A DNA stretch of 64,000 bases, taken from Saccharomonospora marina XMU15. GTDB taxonomy: Bacteria > Actinomycetota > Actinomycetes > Mycobacteriales > Pseudonocardiaceae. Where the stretch lies: assembly GCF_000244955.1 (NCBI RefSeq), contig NZ_CM001439.1, positions 777,767 to 841,766 on the forward strand, in the 5' to 3' direction. The position numbers and the translations under genes were made by a program. Of the stretch, positions 55,585 through 64,000 are shown piece after piece. Position 1 is the stretch's first letter, and the number at the start of each line of letters is the position of its first letter. Below the pieces are notes generated by a model. It was not told where the DNA came from. It ran no database searches and saw only the letters and a program-made list of their open reading frames with translations.

Positions 55585-57959
55585 CCGCCACCGAGGAACG
55601 GCCGACCCCGATGGGCTACGGCCCGATGAACCGCAAGGAGGACGCGCGCTTCGTCCGTGGCCACGGCAACTACGTCGACGACATCGTGCTGCCGGGGATG
55701 CTGCACGGCGCCGTGCTGCGCAGCCCCTACGCGCACGCGCGCATCCTCTCCGTCGACACCAGCGCAGCGCAGGCACACCCCAAGGTGCGCGCCGTGATCA
55801 CCGGCGAGACCCTTGCCGGGCTGAACCTGGCCTGGATGCCGACGCTCTCGCACGACGTGCAGGCCGTGCTGGCCACCGACAAGGTGCGCTTCCAGGGCCA
55901 GGAGGTCGCCTTCGTGGTCGCCGAGGATCGCTACTCCGCGCGCGACGCACTCGAACTCATCGACGTGGACTACGAGCCGCTTCCCCCGGTGGTGGACGCG
56001 CGCAAGGCCCTGGACGCCGACGCGCCGGTGATCCGCGACGACCTGGAGGGCAGGACGGACAACCACATCTTCGACTGGGAGACCGGCGACAAGGCGGCGA
56101 CCGACGACGTGTTCGACAGGGCGGAGGTCGTCGCCGCGCAGGACATGCTCTACCCGCGCGTGCACCCGGCACCGATGGAGACCTGCGGCGCGGTGGCCGA
56201 CCTCGACAAGATCACCGGCAAGCTCACGGTGTACACCACGACGCAGGCGCCGCACGCCCACCGCACGGTGTACGCGATGGTCGCGGGGTTGCCGGAGCAC
56301 AAGATCCGGATCGTCTCGCCCGACATCGGCGGCGGGTTCGGCAACAAGGTAGGCATCTACCCCGGCTACGTGTGCGCCATCGTCGGCTCGATCGTCACCG
56401 GCAAGCCGGTGAAGTGGATGGAGGACCGCTCGGAGAACCTGATGAGCACCTCCTTCGCCCGCGACTACCACATGCGTGGCGAGATCGCGGCCACGCGGGA
56501 CGGCAAGATCCTCGGCCTGCGAGTGAAGGTGATCGCCGACCACGGCGCCTTCAACGGCACCGCGCAGCCGACGAAGTTTCCCGCCGGGTTCTTCGGTGTC
56601 TTCACCGGGTCCTACGACCTGCAGGCGGCGCACTGCGAGGTCACCGGCGTCTACACCAACAAGGCTCCTGGCGGGGTGGCCTACGCGTGTTCGTTCCGCA
56701 TCACCGAGGCCGTCTACCTCGTGGAGCGGCTGGTCGACGTGCTCGCCTACGACCTCGGGGTCGACCCCGCGCAACTGCGGATGCGAAACCTGCTGCGGCC
56801 CGAGCAGTTCCCCTACGAGAGCAAGACCGGCTGGGAGTACGACTCCGGTGACTACCCGAAGGCGCTGCGGTTGGCGCTGGAGCAGGTGGGCTACGAGGAG
56901 TTGCGCGTCGAGCAGGCCGCCAAGCGCGACCGTGGGGAGTTGATGGGCATCGGTGTCAGCTTCTTCACCGAGGCGGTCGGCGCGGGGCCACGCAAGCACA
57001 TGGACATCCTCGGTCTCGGGATGGCCGACGGGGCCGAGTTGCGCGTGCACCCCACCGGCAAGGCCGTGCTGCGGCTGTCATGCCAGACGCAGGGGCAGGG
57101 TCACGAGACCACGTTCGCGCAGATCGTGGCCGAGGAACTGGGTATCTCCCCCGACGACATCGACGTCGTGCACGGTGACACCGACCAGACCCCGTTCGGG
57201 CTGGGCACCTACGGTTCGCGTTCCACCCCGGTCTCCGGCGCCGCGACAGCGGTGGCCGCGCGCAGGGTGCGAGAACGAGCAAAGCTCGTGGCGTCCGCGA
57301 TGCTCGAGGTCAGCCCGGACGACCTGGAATGGGAGAAGGGGCGTTGGTTCGTCAAGGGCGACCCGGCGGCGAGTAAGACGATCTCCGAGATCGCGCTGGC
57401 CGCGCACGCCGACCTGGAACTGCCCGAGGGCGTGGAAGGCCATCTGGATGCGGCGTGCGTGTACAACCCGCCGAACCTCACCTACCCGTTCGGTGCGTAC
57501 GTGTGCGTGGTGGACGTGGACGCCGAGACCGGTCAGGTGAAGGTACGCAAGTTCGTCGCGGTGGACGACTGCGGGGTGCGGATCAACCCGATCATCGTCG
57601 AGGGGCAGGTGCACGGCGGGCTGGCCGACGGCGTCGGCATGGCGCTGATGCAGGTGATGGCCTTCGACGAGGACGGCAACCACCTCGGCGGGTCGTTCAT
57701 GGACTACCTGCTACCCACCTCCATGGAGTGCCCCTCGTGGGAGCTGGGTGAGACGGTGACTCCCTCCCCGCATCACCCGATCGGCGCGAAGGGCATCGGG
57801 GAATCCGCGACGGTGGGTTCGCCCGCGGCCGTGGTGAACGCCGTGGTGGACGCCCTGCGGCCCTACGGCGTCCGGCACGCCGACATGCCGCTGACACCGG
57901 CCGCGGTGTGGCGCGCGGCGCAAGGTGACCCGATCAGGACCGACCTGGCGATCACATGA
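55581..57959 (+). CDS. coxL: Carbon monoxide dehydrogenase large subunit, form I
   Basis: 792 residues, molybdenum hydroxylase. The active-site loop is AYACSFR with Cys370, the form I signature that holds the Cu-S-Mo centre; form II enzymes have AYRGAGR. GIGGGFGNK-like DIGGGFGNK and a C-terminal GIGESA with Glu at about 741 are the other Mo-site motifs. True aerobic CO oxidation is therefore predicted. Start ATG overlaps the coxS stop, and its own stop overlaps the next gene by ATGA. Confidence 0.95.
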   Translation: MTATEERPTPMGYGPMNRKEDARFVRGHGNYVDDIVLPGMLHGAVLRSPYAHARILSVDTSAAQAHPKVRAVITGETLAGLNLAWMPTLSHDVQAVLATDKVRFQGQEVAFVVAEDRYSARDALELIDVDYEPLPPVVDARKALDADAPVIRDDLEGRTDNHIFDWETGDKAATDDVFDRAEVVAAQDMLYPRVHPAPMETCGAVADLDKITGKLTVYTTTQAPHAHRTVYAMVAGLPEHKIRIVSPDIGGGFGNKVGIYPGYVCAIVGSIVTGKPVKWMEDRSENLMSTSFARDYHMRGEIAATRDGKILGLRVKVIADHGAFNGTAQPTKFPAGFFGVFTGSYDLQAAHCEVTGVYTNKAPGGVAYACSFRITEAVYLVERLVDVLAYDLGVDPAQLRMRNLLRPEQFPYESKTGWEYDSGDYPKALRLALEQVGYEELRVEQAAKRDRGELMGIGVSFFTEAVGAGPRKHMDILGLGMADGAELRVHPTGKAVLRLSCQTQGQGHETTFAQIVAEELGISPDDIDVVHGDTDQTPFGLGTYGSRSTPVSGAATAVAARRVRERAKLVASAMLEVSPDDLEWEKGRWFVKGDPAASKTISEIALAAHADLELPEGVEGHLDAACVYNPPNLTYPFGAYVCVVDVDAETGQVKVRKFVAVDDCGVRINPIIVEGQVHGGLADGVGMALMQVMAFDEDGNHLGGSFMDYLLPTSMECPSWELGETVTPSPHHPIGAKGIGESATVGSPAAVVNAVVDALRPYGVRHADMPLTPAAVWRAAQGDPIRTDLAIT

Positions 57960-58861
57960 AGGAGGCACCGAGGCTGCTCGCGCACGCGGAGTCGCTACGG
58001 GCACAGCGAACCCCGTTCGTGCTGGCTACCGTCGTGCGCGCGCAGCGCCCCACCAGCGCCAGACCCGGCGACCGGGCGCTCGTGCTCGCCGACGGCACTA
58101 TCGAGGGCTTCGTCGGCGGAACGTGTGCCGAGTCGACCGTCCGGGTGGCCGGCATGCGATCGCTGACCAGCGGCGAGTCCACGTTGCTGCGCATCACCCC
58201 GGAAGCCGAGGGCGAGACGGCGGGGGAGGGTGTGCTCACGGTCGGCAACCCCTGCCTTTCCGGCGGATCGCTGGAGATCTTCCTGGAACCGCAGCTGCCT
58301 TCGCTGCTGGTGGAGGTGTTCGGCGCCGCGCCCATCGCGCGGGCACTGGAGGAGGTGGGCGCCGCACTCGGCTACGAGGTGCGCCGAAACGACGACAGCG
58401 TGCCCGCGCTGCCCGCCGACACCGCGGCGGTGGTGGTGGCCTCACACGGCAGGGGCGAGGACGATGCGCTGCGGGCCGCGTTGCGGGCGGGTGTGGACTA
58501 CATCGGGTTGATCGCCAGCCCGCGCAGGGGCCGGGCTGTGCTGGCGGCGCTGGACGAGCCCGACGCCGCCCGGGTGCACACGCCCGCAGGGCTGGACATC
58601 GGGGCGCGAACACCCGAGGAGATCGCGCTGTCGGTGTACGCGCAGCTGCTCGCCGAGCGCCCCCGCCCCTCGGCGGGCGAACCGGAGGTGAGCGCCGGGG
58701 TGGCGGAGGCCACCGACCCGGTGTGCGGGATGAGCGTCGCGATCACCGCGACGACGCCACAGGCCGGGCACGACGGCAGGCGCTACTACTTCTGCGGTCC
58801 CGGTTGCGGGCAGGCGTTCGCCGACGATCCCTCCCGTTACCTGCCGACCTCGCCCGGCTAG
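57956..58861 (+). CDS. coxF: CoxF/XdhC-family maturation protein fused to a YHS domain
   Basis: 301 residues. The XdhC N-terminal part (about 1-90; FVGGTCAESTVRVAG) and Rossmann-like C-terminal part (about 110-220; ASHGRGEDDALRAALRAG, YIGLIASPRRGRAV) are followed by a YHS metal-binding domain (about 255-297; DPVCGMSV, YYFCGPGCGQAF). XdhC proteins insert sulphurated molybdenum cofactor. The fused YHS domain could handle copper for the Cu-S-Mo site; that role is inference. It overlaps coxL by 4 nt. Confidence 0.87.
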   Translation: MKEAPRLLAHAESLRAQRTPFVLATVVRAQRPTSARPGDRALVLADGTIEGFVGGTCAESTVRVAGMRSLTSGESTLLRITPEAEGETAGEGVLTVGNPCLSGGSLEIFLEPQLPSLLVEVFGAAPIARALEEVGAALGYEVRRNDDSVPALPADTAAVVVASHGRGEDDALRAALRAGVDYIGLIASPRRGRAVLAALDEPDAARVHTPAGLDIGARTPEEIALSVYAQLLAERPRPSAGEPEVSAGVAEATDPVCGMSVAITATTPQAGHDGRRYYFCGPGCGQAFADDPSRYLPTSPG

Positions 58862-58885
58862 CTGGACCTGCGAAGGGAGCGGTGA

Positions 58886-59767
58886 GTGTCGGAGTTCGCT
58901 GATGTGGGTTCGCTGGCCGGGGCGCTGCGGGAGGCCGACTACCTCACCGACGACGCGCTGGCCACGGCCCTGTTCCTGGCCGTACGGCTGAGGCAGCCGA
59001 TCCTGCTCGAGGGCGAGCCCGGGGTCGGCAAGACCGAGGCGGCCAAGGCGTTGGCTCGGGTGCTGGACACCCCGCTGATCCGGTTGCAGTGCTACGAGGG
59101 GCTGGCCTCGGCCGACGCGCTGTACGAGTGGAACTACCCGCGCCAACTACTGGCGATCCGGCTCGCCGAGGCCGCTGGCACGCGGGTGGCCGAGGCCGAC
59201 CTGTTCACCGACGACTACCTGCTCGCCAAGCCACTGCTCGCGGCGATAGACCATCCCGGTCCACGCCCGGCGGTGCTGCTGATCGACGAGGTGGATCGTG
59301 CCGACGACGAGTTCGAGGCGTTCCTGCTGGAACTGCTCGCGGAATCGACCGTGACGATCCCGGAGTTGGGGACGCGCAGAGCGGTTGTCCCCCCGATCGC
59401 GGTGCTCACGTCCAACCGGACCCGCGAGCTGCACGACGCGCTGAAGCGTCGTTGCCTGTACCACTGGATCGCCCACCCCGACGCCGAGCGGGTTGCCGCG
59501 ATCATCAGGCTGCGGGTGCCCGAGGCCACCGGCTGGTTGTCCGAGCGGGTCGCCGGTGCGGTCGAGCGCATGCGTGAGTTGCGGCTCTACAAGCCACCCG
59601 GTGTCGCGGAGGCCATCAACTGGGCAGCGGCGCTGCACGCACTCGGTATCGAACACGTCGACGAACACTCCATGCGCCACACCCTGGGCGCGGTGCTGAA
59701 GTACGAGGAGGATCGCGCCGCCGTTGAGGCGGCCGGTCCGGCACGGATCGCGGGCGATGCTGGCTGA
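58886..59767 (+). CDS. coxD: CoxD, MoxR-type AAA+ ATPase
   Basis: 293 residues. Walker A GEPGVGKTEAAKAL, Walker B VLLIDEVDRAD, sensor LTSNRTRELHDALKRR. In Oligotropha, CoxD builds the Cu-S-Mo centre (known). GTG 58886 with AAGGGAG upstream. It overlaps coxE by 11 nt. Confidence 0.93.
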   Translation: MSEFADVGSLAGALREADYLTDDALATALFLAVRLRQPILLEGEPGVGKTEAAKALARVLDTPLIRLQCYEGLASADALYEWNYPRQLLAIRLAEAAGTRVAEADLFTDDYLLAKPLLAAIDHPGPRPAVLLIDEVDRADDEFEAFLLELLAESTVTIPELGTRRAVVPPIAVLTSNRTRELHDALKRRCLYHWIAHPDAERVAAIIRLRVPEATGWLSERVAGAVERMRELRLYKPPGVAEAINWAAALHALGIEHVDEHSMRHTLGAVLKYEEDRAAVEAAGPARIAGDAG

Positions 59768-60911
59768 GCTGTCCGCGCGGCTGTGCGCGGCGTTGCGCGC
59801 GGAGGGGCTGCCGGTCGGTGCCGACCGTGCGGCCCGGTTCGCCCGCTCGGTCGTGGCAGTGTCGCCCGGGACGGCCGACGAGCTGTACTGGTGTGCCTTG
59901 GCCACGTTGACGGCGGACCCTTCCGACGTCGCGGTACTCGGTCGGGTATTCGACAGCGTATTCGGTGAACTCGGCGTCGAACTGCCGTCACGGACGGCGT
60001 CGGTGACACCGGCCGGGACCGACACCGCACCCGGCTCCTCCGCGGCCCGGACCGCGCAGCAGGCCTCGCCGCAGGGTGAGCGGGACGGCCACCGCGAGGC
60101 CGGCCGAAGCGGCGAAGGTGAGGAGCGCGAGGTGCGCACGCCGACGCTGGGTGTGGCCGTCGAGCGCCTTGCCCGCCGCGACTTCGCCGAATTGGACCCC
60201 GACGAGCTGGCTTCGCTGGTCGAGGCGATGCGGCGGTTTCGCATCGCGACGCCGCTGCGGCGCTCCCGCAGGCACCGCGCAGCCGCCGCGGGCCGGCAGT
60301 TCGACATGCGCGAGACGTTGCGCAGGGCGCGGCGGACCGGAGCCGAACCGGTGTTGCTGCGCAGGCGGACCCAGCGGCTGAAGCCGCGCAGGCTGGTGGT
60401 GCTGTGTGACATCTCGGGCTCGATGCAGGCACACGCTCGGGCCATGCTGCAGTTACTGGTGTCGGCGGCGGGGGGTGCCGAAGCCGAGGTGTTCACCTTC
60501 GCCACCCGGCTGACCCGGCTCACCCCCGTGCTGGCCGCCGATCCGGCCACGGCACTGCGGGAGGCAGGGCAGGCCGCGCCCGACTGGTCCGGCGGCACCC
60601 GCATCGGGGAGAACCTGCGCGAGTTCATCGAAAGCCACGGCGCCAAAGGCATGGCCAGGTCGGCGGTGGTGGTTGTCATCTCCGACGGGTGGGAAGCGGG
60701 CGACCCCGCACTCCTCGGCGAGCAGATGGCGCGACTCGCCCGGCTGGCCTACCGGGTGGTGTGGGTCAACCCACGCACGGCGAAGCCGGGCTACCGGCCG
60801 CTCACCGGCGGGATGGCGGCGGCATGGCCGCACTGCGCGGCGGTGGTGAGTGCCCACCGGTTGGACGTCATCGGTGAGCTGGTCGAGGCCATCGCCGCTG
60901 ACCGAAAGTGA
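59757..60911 (+). CDS. coxE: CoxE, VWA domain protein
   Basis: 384 residues. A helical N-terminus, an Arg/Glu-rich middle, and a C-terminal von Willebrand A domain with MIDAS motif CDISGSMQ (about 220) and SGGTRIGENL. CoxE works with CoxD in maturation of CO dehydrogenase. ATG 59757 lies inside the end of coxD. Last gene of the cox operon seen here; no coxG or MobA-like gene is present in the window. Confidence 0.9.
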   Translation: MLAELSARLCAALRAEGLPVGADRAARFARSVVAVSPGTADELYWCALATLTADPSDVAVLGRVFDSVFGELGVELPSRTASVTPAGTDTAPGSSAARTAQQASPQGERDGHREAGRSGEGEEREVRTPTLGVAVERLARRDFAELDPDELASLVEAMRRFRIATPLRRSRRHRAAAAGRQFDMRETLRRARRTGAEPVLLRRRTQRLKPRRLVVLCDISGSMQAHARAMLQLLVSAAGGAEAEVFTFATRLTRLTPVLAADPATALREAGQAAPDWSGGTRIGENLREFIESHGAKGMARSAVVVVISDGWEAGDPALLGEQMARLARLAYRVVWVNPRTAKPGYRPLTGGMAAAWPHCAAVVSAHRLDVIGELVEAIAADRK

Positions 60912-61028
60912 TCAGACGGTCACAGTGTTGCCGCGAGCGGGTGGTTGCACCGGTTGGCCCTGTCCCCGTTGCCGGGTTTGCCCCTACGCTGCTCGCAGCG
61001 CCTGTCGCAGTACACGAGGAGCACGAAC

Positions 61029-61352
61029 GTGGTGCTGGGAATACCGAAGAAGACGTTGGTCATCTTTGCGGTTCTGATCGGGGTCGTGCTCATCTACGCG
61101 ATGGGTTCCGACCAGCGCCCTTCCGAGGCCCAGTCGGGATCAGACGGAGAGGACTGCCGCGTGAAGGTCACCGCGGACATCCTCAACGTACGGGCCGGGC
61201 CCGGGATGGCTGCCGAGATCGTCGGCAAGTTGAGGCAGGAAGCCGAGACCGAAGCACAACCGGTGGTACGCAACGGGTTTCGCAAGATCGACGACAGCCG
61301 TTGGGCAGCCGACGCGTTCCTGGAACCGGTCTCGGGCGCCAGTTGCGGCTGA
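61029..61352 (+). CDS. Membrane-anchored SH3-like domain protein
   Basis: 107 residues. One N-terminal helix (LVIFAVLIGVVLIYAM) then an outer bacterial SH3b-like domain (CRVKVTADILNVRAGPGMAAEIVGK split, DDSRWAADAFLEPV) with two Cys near its ends that could form a disulphide. SH3b domains often bind cell wall. GTG 61029 has GAGGAG 7 nt upstream. Convergent with the serine hydrolase, 2 nt apart. Confidence 0.8.
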   Translation: MVLGIPKKTLVIFAVLIGVVLIYAMGSDQRPSEAQSGSDGEDCRVKVTADILNVRAGPGMAAEIVGKLRQEAETEAQPVVRNGFRKIDDSRWAADAFLEPVSGASCG

Positions 61353-61354
61353 GG

Positions 61355-62839
61355 TCAGCTTCGGCTCCCGCGCCGCATACGCAGCAGCACCACCCCGCGG
61401 GCAACCAGTAGTGAAACGCCGGTGAGGGCGGCGACCGCGAGCGCAACGAAAACGTCCGGCATCGCCCAGAACAGCTGCCGGTAACCGAACACCCGGTCAC
61501 TGAACGCGGTGGTCAACCGGGGGAGCGCGGCGAGCACGGCAACCGGCGCCAGCATCCACAGAGTCCATACCGACCACAGCGGCCACCGTGTCCATCGCGG
61601 CAGCCGCCGTCGTGAACGCCGGTTTCCTGGTCGCCACCGCCGGATCCGCGCCAGCCGCCAGGATCGCAACCCCGCGGCGAGCACGGTGACGGCCAGCAGC
61701 GAGTAGCCGATTACCCGCAGCCCCGGCCCGCCGCCCTGCAGCTGTCCACCTTGGACGGTGGAGGCGATCCGGTGCGCCAGTCCAGCCATGCCGGAAAGCG
61801 CGTGGTTGGAATTGGTCAACACGACTACGCCGACGCCCGTTGCAGGTACCAGCACCTGTTCGGCGTAGGCGGTGGTGAGCACGCCGGTGTGTTCCAGCCA
61901 GTCCGGTTCGCCTTCGCGTGCCACCCAACCCATCGCGTAGTCGCTGCCGCTCGCCGGGGTGTGCAGCAGTGCAACCGCCTCGGCGCTGAGCAGCCGCCTT
62001 CCCTCGAACAACCCTTCGTCCAGTTGCATGCGCAGCAGGTTGGCCATGTCGGAAGCGCTGGTGACGACACCACCGGAGCCTGCGAGGTAACCGGCAGGCT
62101 CGTCGTGGCCGAATGCCCGGCCGAAAGCCACCACGTGCCCGCGTGCCCGGTCAGGCGCGCGCTCGTCGAGTTGCCCCGTGGTGACCACGCTCGTCGTGGC
62201 GGTCATGCCCAGTGGGTCGAGCACGCGGGTCGAAAGGTACTCGTCGAACGGCCTTCCTGAGACCACCTCGACGATTCGGGCAAGCACAGCGTAGTTGGGG
62301 TTGAAGTAGTGGAACTCCTCGCCAGGGTCGCTGACCAGCCTCGCGGCCCGCAGGCTTGCCACCCGTTCGGGTACCGAGTCCGGCTGCGGCAGCGTTCGTT
62401 CGGCGAAGCCGGTGTCGGCCATCCCGCTGGTGTGGTTGAGCAGCTGCCGCACCGTGATCCGCCCGGACCGGTCGGCGTCGGCGGTGGTGAAACCCGGCAG
62501 GTAGCGCCGCACCGGCGCGTCCAGTTCCACCCTGCCCTCGTCGGCGAGTTGCAGCACCGCGGTCGCGGTGAACGACTTGCTCAGCGAAGCGGCGAGGAAC
62601 GGCGTGTCCGGGGAGACGCCGCGATCGCCGCCGGCCGTGCCGTAGCCGCGCACATGGAGCACGTCGCTGCCACGAACGACCGCCACCGCGACGCCGGGGA
62701 CGGCGTTGGCCTCCATGGCAGCCTCCACCAGCGCGTCGACCTCCGCGCGCCAATCCGCAGGCGACGCTGCCGCCGCCCGCGGCGCGGGCACGGCCAGCGC
62801 GACGAGTGCGACCAGTAGGAGCACGGTCGCCCTCTTCAC
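61355..62839 (-). CDS. Serine hydrolase (beta-lactamase/class C PBP fold) with C-terminal membrane helices
   Basis: 494 residues. A signal peptide (VLLLVALVALAVPAPRAAA), then a class C-type domain with SxxK motif SLSK (about 85) and a YxN motif in HYFNPNYA; HTGVLTTAYA may supply the KTG-like element. The last ~130 residues hold about four membrane helices with an Arg/Trp-rich loop (RRWRPGNRRSRRRLPRW). It could be an esterase, peptidase or PBP relative; substrate unknown. GTG 62839 is chosen; the long upstream open frame is antisense to xth. Confidence 0.85.
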   Translation of the reverse strand: MKRATVLLLVALVALAVPAPRAAAASPADWRAEVDALVEAAMEANAVPGVAVAVVRGSDVLHVRGYGTAGGDRGVSPDTPFLAASLSKSFTATAVLQLADEGRVELDAPVRRYLPGFTTADADRSGRITVRQLLNHTSGMADTGFAERTLPQPDSVPERVASLRAARLVSDPGEEFHYFNPNYAVLARIVEVVSGRPFDEYLSTRVLDPLGMTATTSVVTTGQLDERAPDRARGHVVAFGRAFGHDEPAGYLAGSGGVVTSASDMANLLRMQLDEGLFEGRRLLSAEAVALLHTPASGSDYAMGWVAREGEPDWLEHTGVLTTAYAEQVLVPATGVGVVVLTNSNHALSGMAGLAHRIASTVQGGQLQGGGPGLRVIGYSLLAVTVLAAGLRSWRLARIRRWRPGNRRSRRRLPRWTRWPLWSVWTLWMLAPVAVLAALPRLTTAFSDRVFGYRQLFWAMPDVFVALAVAALTGVSLLVARGVVLLRMRRGSRS

Positions 62840-62917
62840 AGTGACACCACCGTGAGCCGCGTCATGGGCAGAGTGTGGCAGTCCGAAGCCGCTTGTGGGT
62901 CGAGTAGCCTGCCGGGC

Positions 62918-63730
62918 GTGCTGACCGTCTCCACAGTCAATGTCAACGGCCTGCGGGCCGCGGCGAAGAAGGGGTTCGTCGAGTGGCTTGCCGCCACTCG
63001 CGCCGACGTGGTGGCCTGTCAGGAGGTGCGGGCTTCGCCGGACAGCCTGCCGGACCAGCTGGCTGGGCCGCAGGGCTGGTACGCCGCGCACGCGGACTGC
63101 TCGGTCAAGGGCCGCAACGGCGTGTCCGTCTACAGCCGGCTCGAGCTCGAGGCGGTGCGAGTCGGATTCGGCGAGCCGGAGTTCGCCGACAGCGGTCGCT
63201 ACCTCGAGGTGGACCTGCCAGGGCTGGTCGTGGCCAGCCTGTACCTGCCAAGTGGCGATGTCGGCACCGCGAGGCAGGACGAGAAGGAACGGTTCATGAA
63301 GGCGTTCCTGCCTTACCTGGCCGAGTTGCGCGGCAAGGCCGAGTCGCAGGGGTGTGAGGTGCTGGTGGTCGGCGACTGGAACATCGCGCACGCCGAGATC
63401 GACCTGAAGAACTGGAAGGGCAACAGGAAGAACTCCGGCTTCCTCCCGCACGAGCGCGAGTGGCTGGGGCGGGTGTTCGACGAGGCAGGCTACGTGGACG
63501 TGCAGCGCAGGCTCGATCCCGAGGGGCCAGGCCCGTACACGTGGTGGTCGTACCGGGGCAAGGCGTTCGACAACGACTCCGGCTGGCGGATCGATCTGAT
63601 CTGTGCGACACCGGGTATCGCTGAGAAATGCACGTCGGTGGTGGTGGAGCGGGCCGAGAGCTACGACAAGCGCTGGAGCGACCACGCGCCCGTCACGGCG
63701 ACCTTCGACTGGTCCGCCGCCTGCGCCTGA
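62918..63730 (+). CDS. xth: Exodeoxyribonuclease III (AP endonuclease)
   Basis: 270 residues, EEP nuclease fold for base-excision repair. Motifs: VNVNGLRAA, CQEVRAS (catalytic Glu), VVGDWNIAH, WRIDLICAT and SDHAPVTATF (catalytic His). TAGCCT (62905-62910) ends 7 nt before GTG 62918, so the mRNA is probably leaderless. Divergent from the serine hydrolase. Confidence 0.95.
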   Translation: MLTVSTVNVNGLRAAAKKGFVEWLAATRADVVACQEVRASPDSLPDQLAGPQGWYAAHADCSVKGRNGVSVYSRLELEAVRVGFGEPEFADSGRYLEVDLPGLVVASLYLPSGDVGTARQDEKERFMKAFLPYLAELRGKAESQGCEVLVVGDWNIAHAEIDLKNWKGNRKNSGFLPHEREWLGRVFDEAGYVDVQRRLDPEGPGPYTWWSYRGKAFDNDSGWRIDLICATPGIAEKCTSVVVERAESYDKRWSDHAPVTATFDWSAACA

Positions 63731-63769
63731 ATCGGCTCGCGGATCCGGAAGGCATGGGCCGTCTCGTGG

Positions 63770-64000
63770 TCACGCGTCGAGTGGCGCAGCGCGCCAGCGC
63801 CAACCCGATTGCCGTTGGCTGCCCGGGAGGTCGGTTCGATCGGTGGCCCACAGTAAGGCCGTCCACGGATCGATACCGGAGATGTCGGCACTGCTGTGCG
63901 GGAACATGCGGGCCAGTACCCGGGCGCACACATCGGGCGGTGGGTCGAGGTGCAAGCCGAGCCCTCGGGCGATGTCCTCGCCGTGCACGAGCACCTCGAC
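63770..64000 (-). CDS. C-terminal part of a maleylpyruvate isomerase / TIGR03083-like protein, cut by the window edge
   Basis: The frame is open to the right edge; 76 codons plus stop are visible. VHGEDIARGLGLHLDPPPD and DPWTALLWATDRTDLPG followed by WRWRAAPLD resemble the C-terminal part of mycothiol-dependent DinB-fold isomerases. The N-terminal metal-binding half is outside the window, so the assignment is tentative. Convergent with xth. Confidence 0.6.
   Translation of the reverse strand, partial: VEVLVHGEDIARGLGLHLDPPPDVCARVLARMFPHSSADISGIDPWTALLWATDRTDLPGSQRQSGWRWRAAPLDA

Overview
The window is GC-rich actinobacterial chromosome. Gene order and protein families point to the Pseudonocardiaceae (Amycolatopsis/Saccharomonospora-like); this is inferred from content, with no database search. 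Many starts are GTG, several promoters look leaderless (TANNNT ending 6-9 nt before the start codon), genes often overlap by GTGA or ATGA, and blocks follow the order known from Mycobacterium tuberculosis: sigD-rsdA-DUF5319-guaB2-guaB3-choD, guaA, chorismate mutase-uvrD-M23-sucCD-DUF5336-DUF6350-purN-purH, imuA'-imuB-dnaE2, folD-DUF3017 and icd. No rRNA, tRNA, CRISPR array, IS element or prophage gene was seen.

Layout. 1-9.6 kb: end of an unidentified gene, an atypical LuxR-type regulator, sigma factor SigD with its anti-sigma factor, two IMP dehydrogenase family proteins, a GMC oxidoreductase and a degenerate aldehyde dehydrogenase. 9.7-14.9 kb: guaA and a PspC-type envelope-stress module (membrane proteins, divergent PspC-histidine kinase plus response regulator, a palindrome between them). 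14.9-20.7 kb, minus strand: a Ser/Thr pseudokinase, an active kinase, and two proteins with disordered N-terminus, one membrane segment and an NTF2-like outer domain. 20.7-34.6 kb: chorismate mutase with an aromatic-codon attenuator, uvrD, an M23 peptidase behind a CRP-like site, a large membrane protein, a broken small gene, sucCD, two membrane proteins, purN and purH. 34.7-36.9 kb: WYL regulator and divergent epoxide hydrolase. 37-43.1 kb: imuA', imuB, a 53-residue unknown gene and dnaE2 behind a perfect SOS box. 43.3-53.1 kb: a large TNT-domain (NAD-glycohydrolase toxin-like) protein, folD, DUF3017, MFS transporter, DUF1918, asparagine synthetase, icd and a lipoprotein. 53.2-60.9 kb: a form I aerobic CO dehydrogenase cluster (LysR regulator, coxM-S-L, XdhC-YHS fusion, coxD, coxE). 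61-64 kb: SH3-like protein, membrane-anchored serine hydrolase, exonuclease III and the end of a mycothiol-dependent isomerase-like gene.

The most striking structure not explained by ordinary gene calls is a complete ribosome-mediated attenuator before chorismate mutase: a short reading frame with Tyr-Tyr-Ala-Phe-Arg-Phe-Phe-Tyr, a 1:2 hairpin, a 9-nt antiterminator pairing and a terminator. Others are a second perfect SOS box just after uvrD, a catalytically dead kinase encoded directly after a live one, a receiver domain without its phosphoacceptor, a sharp reversal of G/C strand skew inside sucCD, and a dispersed hairpin repeat of which one arm lies inside a gene.
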